From the NCBI RefSeq assembly GCF_002001085.1, contig NZ_MUNU01000019.1, positions 186,001 through 250,000 of the forward strand: 64,000 nucleotides of DNA, written 5' to 3'. The notes below the pieces were generated by a model. The model did no database searches, was not told the DNA's origin, and saw only the letters and a program-made list of their open reading frames with translations. Position 1 is the first letter of the stretch. Every line of letters starts with the position of its first letter. Shown piece after piece: positions 1 through 9,410 of the stretch. The DNA comes from Rhodanobacter sp. B05. GTDB taxonomy: Bacteria > Pseudomonadota > Gammaproteobacteria > Xanthomonadales > Rhodanobacteraceae. The position numbers and the translations under genes are program-made.

Positions 1-667
1 CTTCCAGCAGGATGTGCGCGGACCTCCGCAGCAATTGCCAGGCATTGCCGAGGATCAGCAGCGACACCAGCAGCGACAGCAGCGGATCCGCCCACAGCCA
101 GCCGAACCAGCGTATCGCCAGCGCGGCGAGCACCGCCGCCAGCGACCCCAGCAGGTCACCCAGCACATGCAGGCTGGCACCCGCCATGTTGACGTCGTCG
201 TGCGCATGACCGTGCAGCGTGCGCAGCACCAGCGCATTGACCAGCAGTCCGGCGAGCGCCACCACCAGCATGACGCCGGACAGGATCGGGCCCGGATGCA
301 GCAGGCGGGTGACTGCTTCGTAGATGATCCAGCCGACCAGCACGAACTGGCTCAATGCGTTGACGAAGCCGACCAGCACCTCCATCCGCCCGTAGCCGTA
401 GCTGCGCCGCGCATCGGCCGGCCGGGCCGCCATCGCCGCGCCGACCACCGCCAGCAACAGGGCCAGCGCATCGACCATCATGTGCCCGGCATCGGCCAGC
501 AACGCCAGCGAGCCTGACCAGACACCACCACCAGCCTCGGCCAGCATGACCAGGACGGTCAGCACGAAGGCCAGCAGCAACTTGCGGCGACGACTCACCG
601 GGTCGCCACCACGCGCGTGGTCGTGCGCATGATCGTGATGGGGTTGGTGGTCGTGTGACGAACTCAT
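1..667 (-). CDS. Cation diffusion facilitator (zinc/cadmium/cobalt exporter), 3' end cut by window edge
   Basis: The 222 visible residues give an inner-membrane CDF antiporter of the ZitB/CzcD type, which normally exports Zn(II) from the cytoplasm. The start is the ATG at 665-667. A His/Asp-rich N-terminus (HDHQPHHDHAHDHA) precedes the membrane segments. The two metal-site motifs are visible: ADAGHMMVDAL in TM2 and HVLGDLLGS in TM5. The C-terminal cytoplasmic domain lies beyond base 1. It follows the merC-like gene by 88 bp on the same strand, so both may share the Zur-controlled promoter at 1231-1245. The family is clear; the metal is inferred. Confidence 0.93.
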   Translation of the reverse strand, partial: MSSSHDHQPHHDHAHDHARGGDPVSRRRKLLLAFVLTVLVMLAEAGGGVWSGSLALLADAGHMMVDALALLLAVVGAAMAARPADARRSYGYGRMEVLVGFVNALSQFVLVGWIIYEAVTRLLHPGPILSGVMLVVALAGLLVNALVLRTLHGHAHDDVNMAGASLHVLGDLLGSLAAVLAALAIRWFGWLWADPLLSLLVSLLILGNAWQLLRRSAHILLE

Positions 668-755
668 GCGCGCATGCTAGGAACGGGTGCTGCCGTTACA
701 CAATCACCATGACCTCCGCGGGCACGCCACATTGCCGGCGCCGGGCGAGCCGCGC

Positions 756-1181
756 TCAGTGGGCGCACTGCGGCCCATGCACGTGAGCTGCGCCTGCCCG
801 GCGGTCGCGGTGCAGGTTGACAAAGTGGGCACTGGCCAACAGCAGGCCGCCGCAGGTCACCAGCACGCTGTGCAGGATGATCGAATAGTTTTCGGCGAAG
901 GTGACGCCGAGCAGCAGCAAGGCGAGCCCGGGGATCGCCAGCAACAGCGGCAGCGGCTGCTGGTGGCGCCGGAAACCTCGGATCAGCGCGACCAGGGCCA
1001 GCGCGCAGGCGAACATCACGAAGCCGCGCTCGAAGCGGTGGTCAGCCAGAAACTCCAGCCCCACCAACGGTAGTGCCGCCAGCACGAACGGCAGCAAGGC
1101 GCAGTGGATCGCGCACAGGAACGACGCGGTCGCACCGATGCGGTCAGCCATTTGCCATCTGCGGGATTGCTGGGATTCCAT
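756..1181 (-). CDS. MerC-like small membrane protein
   Basis: This 141-residue protein has four predicted hydrophobic segments and looks like the MerC domain family. The first helix carries the family-type Cys pair (FLCAIHCALL), and the C-terminus ends in HVHGPQCAH, a possible metal-binding tail. MerC proteins move Hg(II) inward in mer operons, but no other mer genes are nearby, and the upstream Zur palindrome points instead to zinc. An alternative start at 1151 (MADRIGATAS) would remove a short basic lead. Family assignment is good; substrate is inference. Confidence 0.8.
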   Translation of the reverse strand: MESQQSRRWQMADRIGATASFLCAIHCALLPFVLAALPLVGLEFLADHRFERGFVMFACALALVALIRGFRRHQQPLPLLLAIPGLALLLLGVTFAENYSIILHSVLVTCGGLLLASAHFVNLHRDRRAGAAHVHGPQCAH

Positions 1182-1230
1182 CTACCTGCCTGGCCTCGCC
1201 GGAATGGCGATCCTGATGCCTGGGCAATCA

Positions 1231-1245
1231 TGTTACATTATAACA
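1231..1245 (-). promoter_or_regulatory. Zur-type operator over the merC-like promoter
   Basis: TGTTACATTATAACA is an almost perfect palindrome that resembles the gammaproteobacterial Zur box core. Read on the minus strand it contains TATAAT, so a bound repressor would cover the -10 element of the merC-like gene 50 bp downstream. It lies just past the end of zur itself. The site is seen directly; binding by Zur is inferred. Confidence 0.7.
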
Positions 1246-1277
1246 GTCACTGCCGCCATGACCCGGACCGGCCGGGG

Positions 1278-1775
1278 TCAGCCCTTGCGACAGTTCCTGC
1301 AGGTGCCATGGACTTCCAGCGTCTGCGCCTGCGGACGAAAGCCCAGCGCGCGCGCCTGCGCCTCGATCAGCTCGGCCACCCGCTCGTCGCAGACTTCCTG
1401 TGCGCTGGCGCAGGTGTCGCAGATCAGGAAGGGCACCTGGTGCGCCTCGGCCGGGTGATGGCAGGAGACGAAGGCGTTGATCGACTCCAGCTTGTGGATG
1501 AAGCCGTTTTCCAGCAGGAAATCGAGCGCCCGGTACACCGTGGGCGGCGCCGCATTGCCATGCTGCTCGCGCAACTGGTCGAGCAGGTCGTAGGCCTTGA
1601 CCGGCTTGCCGGCCGCTGCGACAAGCTGCAGCACTTCCCGGCGCAGCGGCGTCAGGCGCAGGCCGCGCTCCTTGCTGGCATGCTCGACCGCGCGCACGAA
1701 ACCCTTCGCATCATGATGATGGTGCGAATGGTGCGCGTGCTGGTTGTCGGTGCCGTCGTGGCTCAATGCTTTCAC
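1278..1775 (-). CDS. zur: Zinc uptake regulator, Fur family
   Basis: The 165-residue Fur-family repressor has a winged helix around residues 40-95 (LTPLRREVLQL, TVYRALDFL). Its C-terminal dimerisation domain has structural zinc cysteines in CDTCASA and CRNCRKG. The N-terminus carries an unusual His-rich stretch (HAHHSHHHH) that could sense or buffer metal. The start is a GTG at 1773-1775. Zur binds DNA when loaded with zinc and shuts off zinc acquisition. The adjacent metal genes and the palindrome favour Zur over Fur. The gene ends about 30 bp before the operator of the next gene. Confidence 0.9.
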   Translation of the reverse strand: MKALSHDGTDNQHAHHSHHHHDAKGFVRAVEHASKERGLRLTPLRREVLQLVAAAGKPVKAYDLLDQLREQHGNAAPPTVYRALDFLLENGFIHKLESINAFVSCHHPAEAHQVPFLICDTCASAQEVCDERVAELIEAQARALGFRPQAQTLEVHGTCRNCRKG

Positions 1776-1809
1776 CTCGCAGTCGATGATACATCCGCCG
1801 CGCCAGCCT

Positions 1810-2088
1810 TCAGCCCGGCAAGGGCGGTGGCTTCACGGGCGGTTTGCGGCGGGGCTTGCACAGGATCACGACCCATCCGATCGGTCCCAGCACCCAGGCC
1901 CACAAGGCGCCTTCGGCCACCCGGCCACGCCACCAGCCGAGCAGCAGGCCGACGGCGACAAACAGCAGGCTCCACCAGAACATGGCTGCCCACGGCACCA
2001 TATTCAACAGGTTGAAAAAAACGTGCCAGAACGCGCCCGGGGCATCGAGATCGACGCCACGGGTCGCCCTGCCCAGCAGATCATCCAT
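1810..2088 (-). CDS. Small two-helix membrane protein, unknown function
   Basis: The 92-residue product has two strongly hydrophobic stretches (roughly residues 22-52 and 62-76) and a short basic, proline-rich tail (KPRRKPPVKPPPLPG). No family is recognised. It lies between gltX and zur on the same strand, with 35 bp on either side. Coding is supported by the clean membrane profile and fit between neighbours. Confidence 0.65.
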   Translation of the reverse strand: MDDLLGRATRGVDLDAPGAFWHVFFNLLNMVPWAAMFWWSLLFVAVGLLLGWWRGRVAEGALWAWVLGPIGWVVILCKPRRKPPVKPPPLPG

Positions 2089-2123
2089 GGCGTGAGTGGT
2101 GCGTCATCGCCATGGCCTGCAGG

Positions 2124-3524
2124 TCAGCCCTGCGCCAGCACCAGGGCCGCGTCGATGCGCCGGAGCGCTTCGTCGCGGCCGGCCAGGTAGATCGTGTCCT
2201 CGATCGACGGCGAGACCTGGGTACCGGTCATCGCCACGCGCAGCGGCTGCGCGATCTTGCCCATGCCCAGTTCCAGTTGCGCCGCCACTTGCTCGATGAC
2301 CTGGTGGATCGGCGCCGGACGCCACTCGCATTCGGCCAGCAGCGATTTCGCCGCCGCCAGCACGCTTGGCGCACTGGCGTTCTTCAGGTGCTTGGCGACC
2401 GCCTTGTCGTCCCACTCGAGGATCGGGCCATACCAGATCTTTGCGCGCTCGGCCATTTCCTTCAGCGTATGCACGCGCTCGCGCAACGCCACGATCACGT
2501 CGACCGGCGCCGGACCATTCGCTGCATCAATGCCTGCGCGCTGCAGGTGCCATTCGAATTCGGCGGCCAGCGACTGCGCATCGTCGGTCTTCAGGTAATG
2601 CTGGTTGAGCCAGGCCAGCTTCTCGGTGTCGAAGCGCGAGGCGGCCTTGTTGCCGTCGGCAATATCGAACAGCGCGATCATCTCCGCGCGCGAAAAGATC
2701 TCCTGATCGCCATGCGACCAGCCCAGCCGTACCAGGTAGTTGAGGATCGCGTGCGGCAGGAAGCCGTCGGCCCGGTATTCCATCACGCTGACCGCGCTGG
2801 TGCGCTTGGACAGCTTCTTGCCTTCCCTGTCCAGGATCATCGGCAGGTGCGCGAATTCCGGCACCTTCGCGCCCAGCGCGTGGTAGATGTTGATCTGGCG
2901 TGGCGTGTTGTTGACATGGTCGTCACCACGGATCACCTCGGTGATGCCCATGTCGATGTCGTCGACCACCACCGCGAAGTTGTAGGTCGGCCAGCCGTCG
3001 GAACGGAAAATCACCAGGTCGTCCAGCTCGCTGTTGGCGATCTCGATGCGGCCCTTGACCTTGTCCTCGAACACCACCGAGCCTTCGGTCGGATTGCGGA
3101 AGCGGATCACCCGGTTGGGATCCTCGCGACGGGGCTCTTTCCGGTCGCGGTAATAACCGTTGTAGCGCGGCTTCTCGCCCGCCGCCATGGCCGCCTCGCG
3201 CATCGCCTCGATTTCAGCCTTGCTCTCGTAGGCGTAGTACGCCTTGCCGGCGGCAACCAGCTCATCGGCGACCTGCCTGTATCGCTCCAGCCGCCGCGTC
3301 TGGTAGAACGGGCCTTCGTCGGCGTCGAGGTCGAGCCAGTGCATCGCATCCAGGATCGCCTGCACCGCTTCATCGGTGGATCGCTCCCGATCGGTATCCT
3401 CGATGCGCAGGATGAACGCGCCGCCGCGGCGGCGCGACTCCAGCCAGCAGTACAGTGCGGTGCGCGCGCCGCCGATGTGCAGGAATCCGGTGGGACTGGG
3501 GGCGAAGCGGGTGCGTACGGTCAT
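2124..3524 (-). CDS. gltX: Glutamyl-tRNA synthetase
   Basis: This class I synthetase charges tRNA-Glu in the cytoplasm. At 466 residues it matches the bacterial family length. The HIGH-type motif is at residues 17-20 (HIGG after APSPTGFL) and the KMSKS-type motif at 237-241 (KLSKR). The Cys cluster of the E. coli zinc knuckle is absent; the region around residues 96-102 reads YYAYESK. This places it among zinc-free GluRS forms. The gene starts 31 bp from the divergent outer-membrane gene. Confidence 0.98.
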   Translation of the reverse strand: MTVRTRFAPSPTGFLHIGGARTALYCWLESRRRGGAFILRIEDTDRERSTDEAVQAILDAMHWLDLDADEGPFYQTRRLERYRQVADELVAAGKAYYAYESKAEIEAMREAAMAAGEKPRYNGYYRDRKEPRREDPNRVIRFRNPTEGSVVFEDKVKGRIEIANSELDDLVIFRSDGWPTYNFAVVVDDIDMGITEVIRGDDHVNNTPRQINIYHALGAKVPEFAHLPMILDREGKKLSKRTSAVSVMEYRADGFLPHAILNYLVRLGWSHGDQEIFSRAEMIALFDIADGNKAASRFDTEKLAWLNQHYLKTDDAQSLAAEFEWHLQRAGIDAANGPAPVDVIVALRERVHTLKEMAERAKIWYGPILEWDDKAVAKHLKNASAPSVLAAAKSLLAECEWRPAPIHQVIEQVAAQLELGMGKIAQPLRVAMTGTQVSPSIEDTIYLAGRDEALRRIDAALVLAQG

Positions 3525-3555
3525 GGGGGGTTTTCAGGAAATGCGGGGTTGAAGG

Positions 3556-4377
3556 ATGGATTTTAGCCGATACCGGGACGACGGCCCGAAATGGCGCCGG
3601 CGTAACTCATGCGCCAGCCGGCTCGTGCCGTTAGCCCTGCTCGCGCTCGGCTGGACCGCCGTGGCGCCAGCGTGGGCGGACAACCCCGGCTATGACCGCC
3701 CCGGGCTCGGTTTCAATCCGGCCACGCTGGACGCGGGCGAGCTCACGCTCGAACAAGGCCTGCCGAGCTGGAGCGAGGATCGACAGGACGGTATCCGCAA
3801 CGCCCAGTACAGCGCCGACAGCTTGCTGCGGCTGGGCCTGGGCCATGCGCTGGAACTGCAGTTCGGCGATTCGTTCTACAACCATCTGCAACTGAGCGGC
3901 CCCGGCATCCACCAGGACAGCAACGGCCGTGGCGACAGCAGCGTGGCACTCAAGCTCGCCCTGCCCTCATCGAGCACGTCTTTCAGCTGGGGCCTGCTGG
4001 GCAGCGTGGAGTTCACCGACGGCGCCCGCGATTTTCGCAATGACCAGCGCCAGTATCTGCTCGGCATGGCGCTGAGCGAGCAGTTGAACCCGAGCGACAG
4101 CATCGGCGCGTATCTGGAAGATGTACGGGCCGGCGGCGCGGACAGCTACACGGTGGCGATCAACCGCAGCCATGCGTTGACGCCGACGCTGACGATCTAT
4201 GGCGAAGCCGTGTGGCAACGTCCGGCCGACTCCCGCGCCGGCACCCTGGCCGGTGCAGGACTGGCCTGGCAGGTCAGTCGCCGCGTGCAACTGGATGCCG
4301 GCTTTCGCCGGCGCGTGAGCGGCCCGTTGGCGACCTGGTGGGCAGGCCTGGGCGCCTCGATGTTCTTCGGGCACTGA
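3556..4377 (+). CDS. Outer-membrane beta-barrel-type protein (transporter-like)
   Basis: The 273-residue protein has an N-terminal signal peptide with a basic front, a Leu/Ala core and probable cleavage after PAWA (about residue 41). Alternating hydrophobic strands end in GLGASMFFGH, with a near-terminal aromatic residue as in barrel proteins. It resembles the PF13557 MetA-pathway/transporter group, but the assignment is tentative. It is the only plus-strand gene in this stretch and diverges from gltX. The long N-terminus suggests the true start could be further in. Confidence 0.7.
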   Translation: MDFSRYRDDGPKWRRRNSCASRLVPLALLALGWTAVAPAWADNPGYDRPGLGFNPATLDAGELTLEQGLPSWSEDRQDGIRNAQYSADSLLRLGLGHALELQFGDSFYNHLQLSGPGIHQDSNGRGDSSVALKLALPSSSTSFSWGLLGSVEFTDGARDFRNDQRQYLLGMALSEQLNPSDSIGAYLEDVRAGGADSYTVAINRSHALTPTLTIYGEAVWQRPADSRAGTLAGAGLAWQVSRRVQLDAGFRRRVSGPLATWWAGLGASMFFGH

Positions 4378-4396
4378 CCCGGTACCAACTCCCGCG

Positions 4397-4831
4397 TCAT
4401 TTCACATGGATCGTGATCCGCTTCGACACCAGCGGCGGATCGAACGGAACGTGGTGGGCATCGCCCAGTTCCAGTTGCAGGGTGTGAGTACCGGGCGTAA
4501 GCGTGATCGTGGTTTCGGTCTGGCCACCGCCGAAGTGGATGTGTTGCGCATCGTTCGGGATCGGCTGGCCCGCCACAGGCAATTGCTGCACGTCTACCAG
4601 CAGGTGATGGTGGCCAGTGCCATCCTTGCTGACGCCAGCCGGCGCCACGCCCATGCCCTTGAGGCCAAAGCGCACGGTGACGTGCCGGCTGACGGTGGCC
4701 CCATCGGTGGGCGAAATGATGTAGACCTCGGTACCCGCCGGCGCGGGGGTGACCGGCAGGCCGGGCGCGTCGGCAGCGATCGCCGTGGCGGTCAGGCCAG
4801 CCAACGCAAGAGCGAGAAGCAGGCGTTTCAT
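4397..4831 (-). CDS. DUF4399 periplasmic protein
   Basis: The 144-residue protein has a clear signal peptide (MKRLLLALALAGLTATAIAA). The mature part is a single beta-sandwich-like domain with DUF4399 hallmarks: ISPTDGATV, GTGHHHLLVD, HFGGGQTE and PGTHTLQLELGDA. The His-rich GHHHLLVD loop suggests metal or ligand binding, but no function is established. It converges with the outer-membrane gene, their stops being about 20 bp apart. Confidence 0.85.
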   Translation of the reverse strand: MKRLLLALALAGLTATAIAADAPGLPVTPAPAGTEVYIISPTDGATVSRHVTVRFGLKGMGVAPAGVSKDGTGHHHLLVDVQQLPVAGQPIPNDAQHIHFGGGQTETTITLTPGTHTLQLELGDAHHVPFDPPLVSKRITIHVK

Positions 4832-4948
4832 CGTCAGTCTCCAGCAGGAACAGGAGCAGCCAGTGTAATAGCCGTGGCAGCCTCCGTCGGACTGGGCAAA
4901 AAATCATCAATACGTGGCAAGTGCCCGCCAGCAGGCAGGGAATCGTCG

Positions 4949-5145
4949 TTGTCCACAGGCTTGTACAGAAGGCACCCACAATCGTTGTGGAAAACTGCCC
5001 CGCCGAGTGCGTGCAGATGCCTCGACACGCATCTGCCTGCCGTGCGCAATTCCTGACCAGCGCGTAGCAAGTGCTTGATCGACAAGTACGGCAGCGTGCT
5101 TGTCCACAGGCTTTGCCGCAGCACGTCCACAGCGGCTGTGGAAAA
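4949..5145. promoter_or_regulatory. Cluster of DnaA-box-like words in a 380-bp gene-free spacer
   Basis: The spacer 4832-5210 has no gene. It holds two related half-units, each starting TTGTCCACAGGCTT (4949, 5100) and followed by TGTGGAAAAC (4986, 5137). All four 9-mers (TTGTCCACA twice, TTTTCCACA twice on the minus strand) differ by one base from the DnaA box TTATCCACA. An 8-bp inverted repeat GCAGATGC/GCATCTGC lies between (5013-5036). A role in DnaA titration or local control is inference; no dnaA or dnaN is near. Confidence 0.45.
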
Positions 5146-5162
5146 CCCCGCTGCGGATACGA

Positions 5163-5186
5163 CGATGCCGCCCGAAGGCGGCATCG
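5163..5186 (-). terminator. Hairpin downstream of accD
   Basis: A perfect 10-bp stem (CGATGCCGCC / GGCGGCATCG) closes on a CGAA tetraloop 25 bp past the accD stop codon. No U-tract follows on either strand, so it may act as an RNA 3'-end stabiliser as much as an intrinsic terminator. Confidence 0.55.
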
Positions 5187-5210
5187 CTGGAGGCAAACGA
5201 CGGCCCGGAC

Positions 5211-6080
<870 letters not shown>

Positions 6081-6162
6081 ATCAATCGAACTCCATCCGG
6101 GCACAAGAGCCCTTGTATTCGACAACCTCGCAGGATGCCAACCCGCACGGCACCATACGTTC

Positions 6163-6183
6163 CCCTCTCCCTCCGGGAGAGGG
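6163..6183. repeat. Short GC hairpin repeat between trpA and accD
   Basis: CCCTCTCCC-TCC-GGGAGAGGG is a perfect 9-bp stem with a 3-nt loop. It is followed by GCAAAGGGTGAGGG, a composition common in intergenic repeats of this group. It lies in the 162-bp trpA-accD spacer and may weaken read-through from trpA into accD. Confidence 0.55.
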
Positions 6184-6242
6184 CAAAGGGTGAGGGTTCA
6201 CGCAGCCAAGGGCTATCAACCAACAACCGTACATCATTCAAG

Positions 6243-7043
6243 TCAGGACGCATCCAGCGCAGCACGGATCGGTTGCAGGAAGTCCCGCGCACGACCTTCG
6301 ATATCCGCCGCGTCCATGGCACCCGACAAGCTTTCGACCAGCGCACTGCCGATCACCACCGCATCGGCAAACTTGCCGATCGCCACGGCACTGGCCGCGT
6401 CGCGGATGCCGAAGCCGACCGCCACCGGTGCACTGGCGCGGGCACGAATGTCGGCAACCCGCGCGGCGATGTCGCTGGTGCTCAGCTGCGCCGCCCCGGT
6501 GATGCCGGCGAACGACACATAATACAGGAAGCCCTCGGCCGAACCGCACAGCTGCGCCATACGCACGGGTGCGGTGGTCGGCGCAGCGAGCAGGATCTGC
6601 TGCAGGCCCGCGTCGCGCAACGGCTGCAGCACGGCCGATTCCTCCAGTGGACAATCGACCAGCAGCACGCCGTCCACGCCTGCCGCCACGGCCTCCTGCG
6701 CGAAGCGCGCATAACCGTGGATCTCGACCGGATTCAGATAGCCCATCAGCACGATCGGGGTATCCGCATCACGTCGGCGGAATTCGCCGACCCAACCCAG
6801 CACTTCGTTCAGGCCGACGCCCTTCGCGATCGCCCGTTCGCTGGCGTGCTGGATCACCGGGCCATCGGCCATCGGATCGGAGAACGGCACGCCCAGTTCG
6901 ATCAGGTCGGCACCGGCAGCGACCAGCGTGTGCATCAGCGCCACCATGTGCTGCGGCGACGGATCGCCGGCGGCGACGAACGGGATCAGGCCGGTGCGGC
7001 CGGCGGCCTTGAGTTGGGCGAAGCGGGTATCGATTCGGGTCAT
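6243..7043 (-). CDS. trpA: Tryptophan synthase alpha subunit
   Basis: TrpA cleaves indole-3-glycerol phosphate to indole, which is channelled to TrpB. The 266-residue TIM barrel shows the catalytic Glu49 (LIELGVPF) and Asp60 (PMADGP). The start MTRIDTRFAQL is chosen because the upstream in-frame extension lies inside a low-complexity hairpin repeat. It is separated from trpB by a 136-bp spacer, whereas trpB and trpA usually touch or overlap. Confidence 0.97.
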   Translation of the reverse strand: MTRIDTRFAQLKAAGRTGLIPFVAAGDPSPQHMVALMHTLVAAGADLIELGVPFSDPMADGPVIQHASERAIAKGVGLNEVLGWVGEFRRRDADTPIVLMGYLNPVEIHGYARFAQEAVAAGVDGVLLVDCPLEESAVLQPLRDAGLQQILLAAPTTAPVRMAQLCGSAEGFLYYVSFAGITGAAQLSTSDIAARVADIRARASAPVAVGFGIRDAASAVAIGKFADAVVIGSALVESLSGAMDAADIEGRARDFLQPIRAALDAS

Positions 7044-7060
7044 GGGATCAGGAGTAGACG

Positions 7061-7176
7061 AATGAGGAGTGAGTGAAGAGGAGTGAGGAGTGAGAGAAAG
7101 CAACGGCGAGTTCGGGCGATGCCGGAGTGGAAGCCCTTCTCTCACTTCTCACTCCTCTTGCCTCACTCCTCGCTTT
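7061..7176. repeat. Long hairpin of GAGTGAGGA-type repeats between trpB and trpA
   Basis: The left arm (about 7061-7100) repeats GAGTGAGGAGTGAG-like units. The right arm (about 7137-7176) is its inverted copy with roughly nine in ten bases matching over about 38 bp, around a loop of some 36 nt. It would fold into a strong stem in the trpBA transcript. It looks like a repeat that entered the operon rather than a coding remnant. Confidence 0.7.
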
Positions 7177-7179
7177 CCG

Positions 7180-8403
7180 CTACACCTCCACTCCTTCGCG
7201 CGCCGCGATCGTATGCACGTCCTTGTCGCCACGACCGGACAGGTTGCACAACACGATGCCGTCCTTCGGCAGCTCGCGCGCCAGCTTCATCGCCTGCGCC
7301 ACCGCGTGGCTGGACTCCAGCGCCGCGAGGATGCCTTCCGTGCGCGCCAGCAGATGGAACGCTTCCAGCGCCTCGTCATCGGTGATGCCGACGTACTCGG
7401 CACGGCCGGCATCTTTCAGGAACGCATGCTCGGGGCCGACACCGGGATAGTCCAGGCCTGCCGACACCGAATGGGTCTCGGTGATCTGGCCATTGTCGTC
7501 ACACAGCACATAGGTGCGATTGCCGTGCAGCACGCCCGGCCGCCCGGCCGCGAGCGACGCAGCATGGTGTCCGGTGGCCAGACCCAGGCCCGCCGCCTCG
7601 GCACCAACCATGCGTACCTCCGCATCGTTGAGGAAGGCATGAAACAGACCGATCGCGTTCGAGCCGCCGCCGACGCAGGCAGTCAGCACGTCCGGCAGGC
7701 GGCCATACTGTTCCAGCATCTGCGCGCGCGCCTCGCGGCCCACGATCGCGTTGAAGTCGCGCACCATCTTCGGGTACGGATGCGGTCCGGCCACGGTGCC
7801 GATGATGTAGAAGGTGTCCGCGACATTGGTGACCCAGTCGCGCATCGCCTCGTTCAGGGCGTCCTTCAGGGTCTTCGAGCCGGAAGTCACCGGCACTACT
7901 TCCGCGCCCAGCAGCTTCATCCGGTACACGTTGATCTTCTGCCGCTCGATGTCCACCGCGCCCATGTAGACCACGCAGCGCATGCCGAAGCGCGCGGCCA
8001 CGGTGGCCGTGGCCACGCCATGCTGGCCAGCGCCGGTCTCGGCAATCACGCGCTGCTTGCCCATGTGCCGCGCCACCAGCGCCTGGCCGATGGTGTTGTT
8101 GATCTTGTGCGCACCGGTGTGGTTCAAGTCCTCGCGCTTGAGCAGGATACGGGCGCCGCCGACGTGCCGGGACAGCTGTTCGGCGTGATAGATCGGGCTG
8201 GGCCGGCCGACATAGTGCTGCAGGTCGCGATCCAGCTCGGCAAGGAAGCCGGGATCTGCGCTCAGGCGCTCGTAGGCTTCGCGCAGTTCGGCCAGCGGTG
8301 CCATCAGGGTCTCGGCGACATAACTGCCGCCGTAGGCGCCGAAGCGGCCTTGCGCATCAGGCCAGGCCTGGAAATCCATTGTCTGGAGCGGTGGAGTGGG
8401 CAT
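7180..8403 (-). CDS. trpB: Tryptophan synthase beta subunit
   Basis: TrpB is the PLP enzyme that joins indole and serine to make tryptophan. At 407 residues it has family length. The PLP lysine is at residue 100 in [10 protein letters not shown] and the phosphate-binding glycine loop is [10 protein letters not shown]. It starts 102 bp from the divergent LysR-type gene, an arrangement like trpI-trpBA of Pseudomonas, so activation by that regulator is plausible. Confidence 0.98.
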   Translation of the reverse strand: MPTPPLQTMDFQAWPDAQGRFGAYGGSYVAETLMAPLAELREAYERLSADPGFLAELDRDLQHYVGRPSPIYHAEQLSRHVGGARILLKREDLNHTGAHKINNTIGQALVARHMGKQRVIAETGAGQHGVATATVAARFGMRCVVYMGAVDIERQKINVYRMKLLGAEVVPVTSGSKTLKDALNEAMRDWVTNVADTFYIIGTVAGPHPYPKMVRDFNAIVGREARAQMLEQYGRLPDVLTACVGGGSNAIGLFHAFLNDAEVRMVGAEAAGLGLATGHHAASLAAGRPGVLHGNRTYVLCDDNGQITETHSVSAGLDYPGVGPEHAFLKDAGRAEYVGITDDEALEAFHLLARTEGILAALESSHAVAQAMKLARELPKDGIVLCNLSGRGDKDVHTIAAREGVEV

Positions 8404-8488
8404 GTCGAATCATCGAAAGACAGGGTGAAGATGTCACAGGTTAACGCGTATCAATGCGATGAAAAAGCGAAATATTTGCCTTGACACT

Positions 8489-8501
8489 TGAGTTAAACTC
8501 A
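8489..8501. promoter_or_regulatory. LysR-type T-N11-A palindrome
   Basis: TGAGT-TAA-ACTCA is an interrupted palindrome of exactly the T-N11-A form typical of LysR regulators. It sits in the trpB/lysR intergenic region immediately before the regulator's ATG. A consensus TTGACA (8481-8486) lies next to it. Binding by the adjacent regulator is inferred. Confidence 0.5.
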
Positions 8502-8505
8502 CAGC

Positions 8506-9399
8506 ATGTCTGCTCGCGAACTGCTCCCTCTGAATGCCCTGCGCGCGTTTGAAGCCACGGCGCGACTGGGCAGCATGAGTCTTGCGGCACAGGAACTGCG
8601 CGTGACCCACGGCGCGGTCAGCCGCCAGGTGCGCGCGCTGGAGGAAGCGCTGGGCCAACCGCTGTTCGTACGCCGGGGACGCGGCGTCGCCCTCACCGCC
8701 AGCGGGCAGACCTTGCGCGAAAGCTGCACGGGCGCCTTCGAGCAATTGCGGCAGACCTGGAGCCACCTGCAGCAGTCCCATGCCCGTTCGGCCTTCGTGC
8801 TCGGCTGTTCCGGCAGCGTGCTGGCGCGCTGGGTCATCCCCCGACTGGAGCGCTTGCGCCGCGACCTGCCGGCGCTGACCCTGCACCTGTCCGCGCTGGA
8901 CGAACCCGCCAGCGAAGGAATGGATGGAGTGGACGCCCTCCTGCTGCTGGCCGCGCCACCCTGGCCAGGCGGCTGGCAAGCGCACGAACTGGCGCCGGAA
9001 TGCATCGGCCCGGTGTTGAGTCCGCGTTACCCCGGCGCCGAACGCCTGCGCGAACTGCCCGCCGAGGCGCTGTGTGACGAGCCGCTGCTGCACACCGCCT
9101 CACGGCCGCAGGCGTGGCCGGACTGGGCGCGCGCGATGGGCGTGCCGCCGGACTCCCTGCAGCAGACGCAGGCGCTGCCGCACCTGTACTTCCTGCTGGA
9201 AGCGGCCGCCGCCGGGCTGGGCGTGGCGATCGCCCCGCAACCACTGGTGGCCGACGACCTCGCCGCGGGCCGGCTGATCGCGCCCTGGGGTTTTCGGCCG
9301 ACACCGGCACGCTGGGCCCTGTGTGCGCCGAAACAGGCCAGCGACCCGCGCCTGACCGCGCTGGCAAACTGGCTGCGGCAGGAACTGGCGGAAACGTGA
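8506..9399 (+). CDS. LysR-type regulator next to trpBA (TrpI/GcvA-like)
   Basis: The 297-residue regulator has an N-terminal winged helix ([30 protein letters not shown]) typical of the GcvA/TrpI branch. A substrate-binding domain follows from about residue 90. Its divergence from trpBA suggests it activates trpBA in response to an indole intermediate, as TrpI does. A palindromic T-N11-A site lies directly upstream. The function is by position and family, not proven. Confidence 0.88.
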   Translation: MSARELLPLNALRAFEATARLGSMSLAAQELRVTHGAVSRQVRALEEALGQPLFVRRGRGVALTASGQTLRESCTGAFEQLRQTWSHLQQSHARSAFVLGCSGSVLARWVIPRLERLRRDLPALTLHLSALDEPASEGMDGVDALLLLAAPPWPGGWQAHELAPECIGPVLSPRYPGAERLRELPAEALCDEPLLHTASRPQAWPDWARAMGVPPDSLQQTQALPHLYFLLEAAAAGLGVAIAPQPLVADDLAAGRLIAPWGFRPTPARWALCAPKQASDPRLTALANWLRQELAET

Positions 9400-9410
9400 C
9401 CGGCTGGTCC

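Noticed and set aside
2112-3566. A 484-codon open frame antisense to gltX
   Set aside because: Long antisense frames are expected in GC-rich DNA; its composition is Arg/His/Val-rich without any motif, while gltX is unmistakable.
4949-5145. DnaA-word cluster as a chromosomal replication origin
   Set aside because: Words are all imperfect, no AT-rich unwinding region is present and no dnaA, dnaN, gyrB or rpmH is near.
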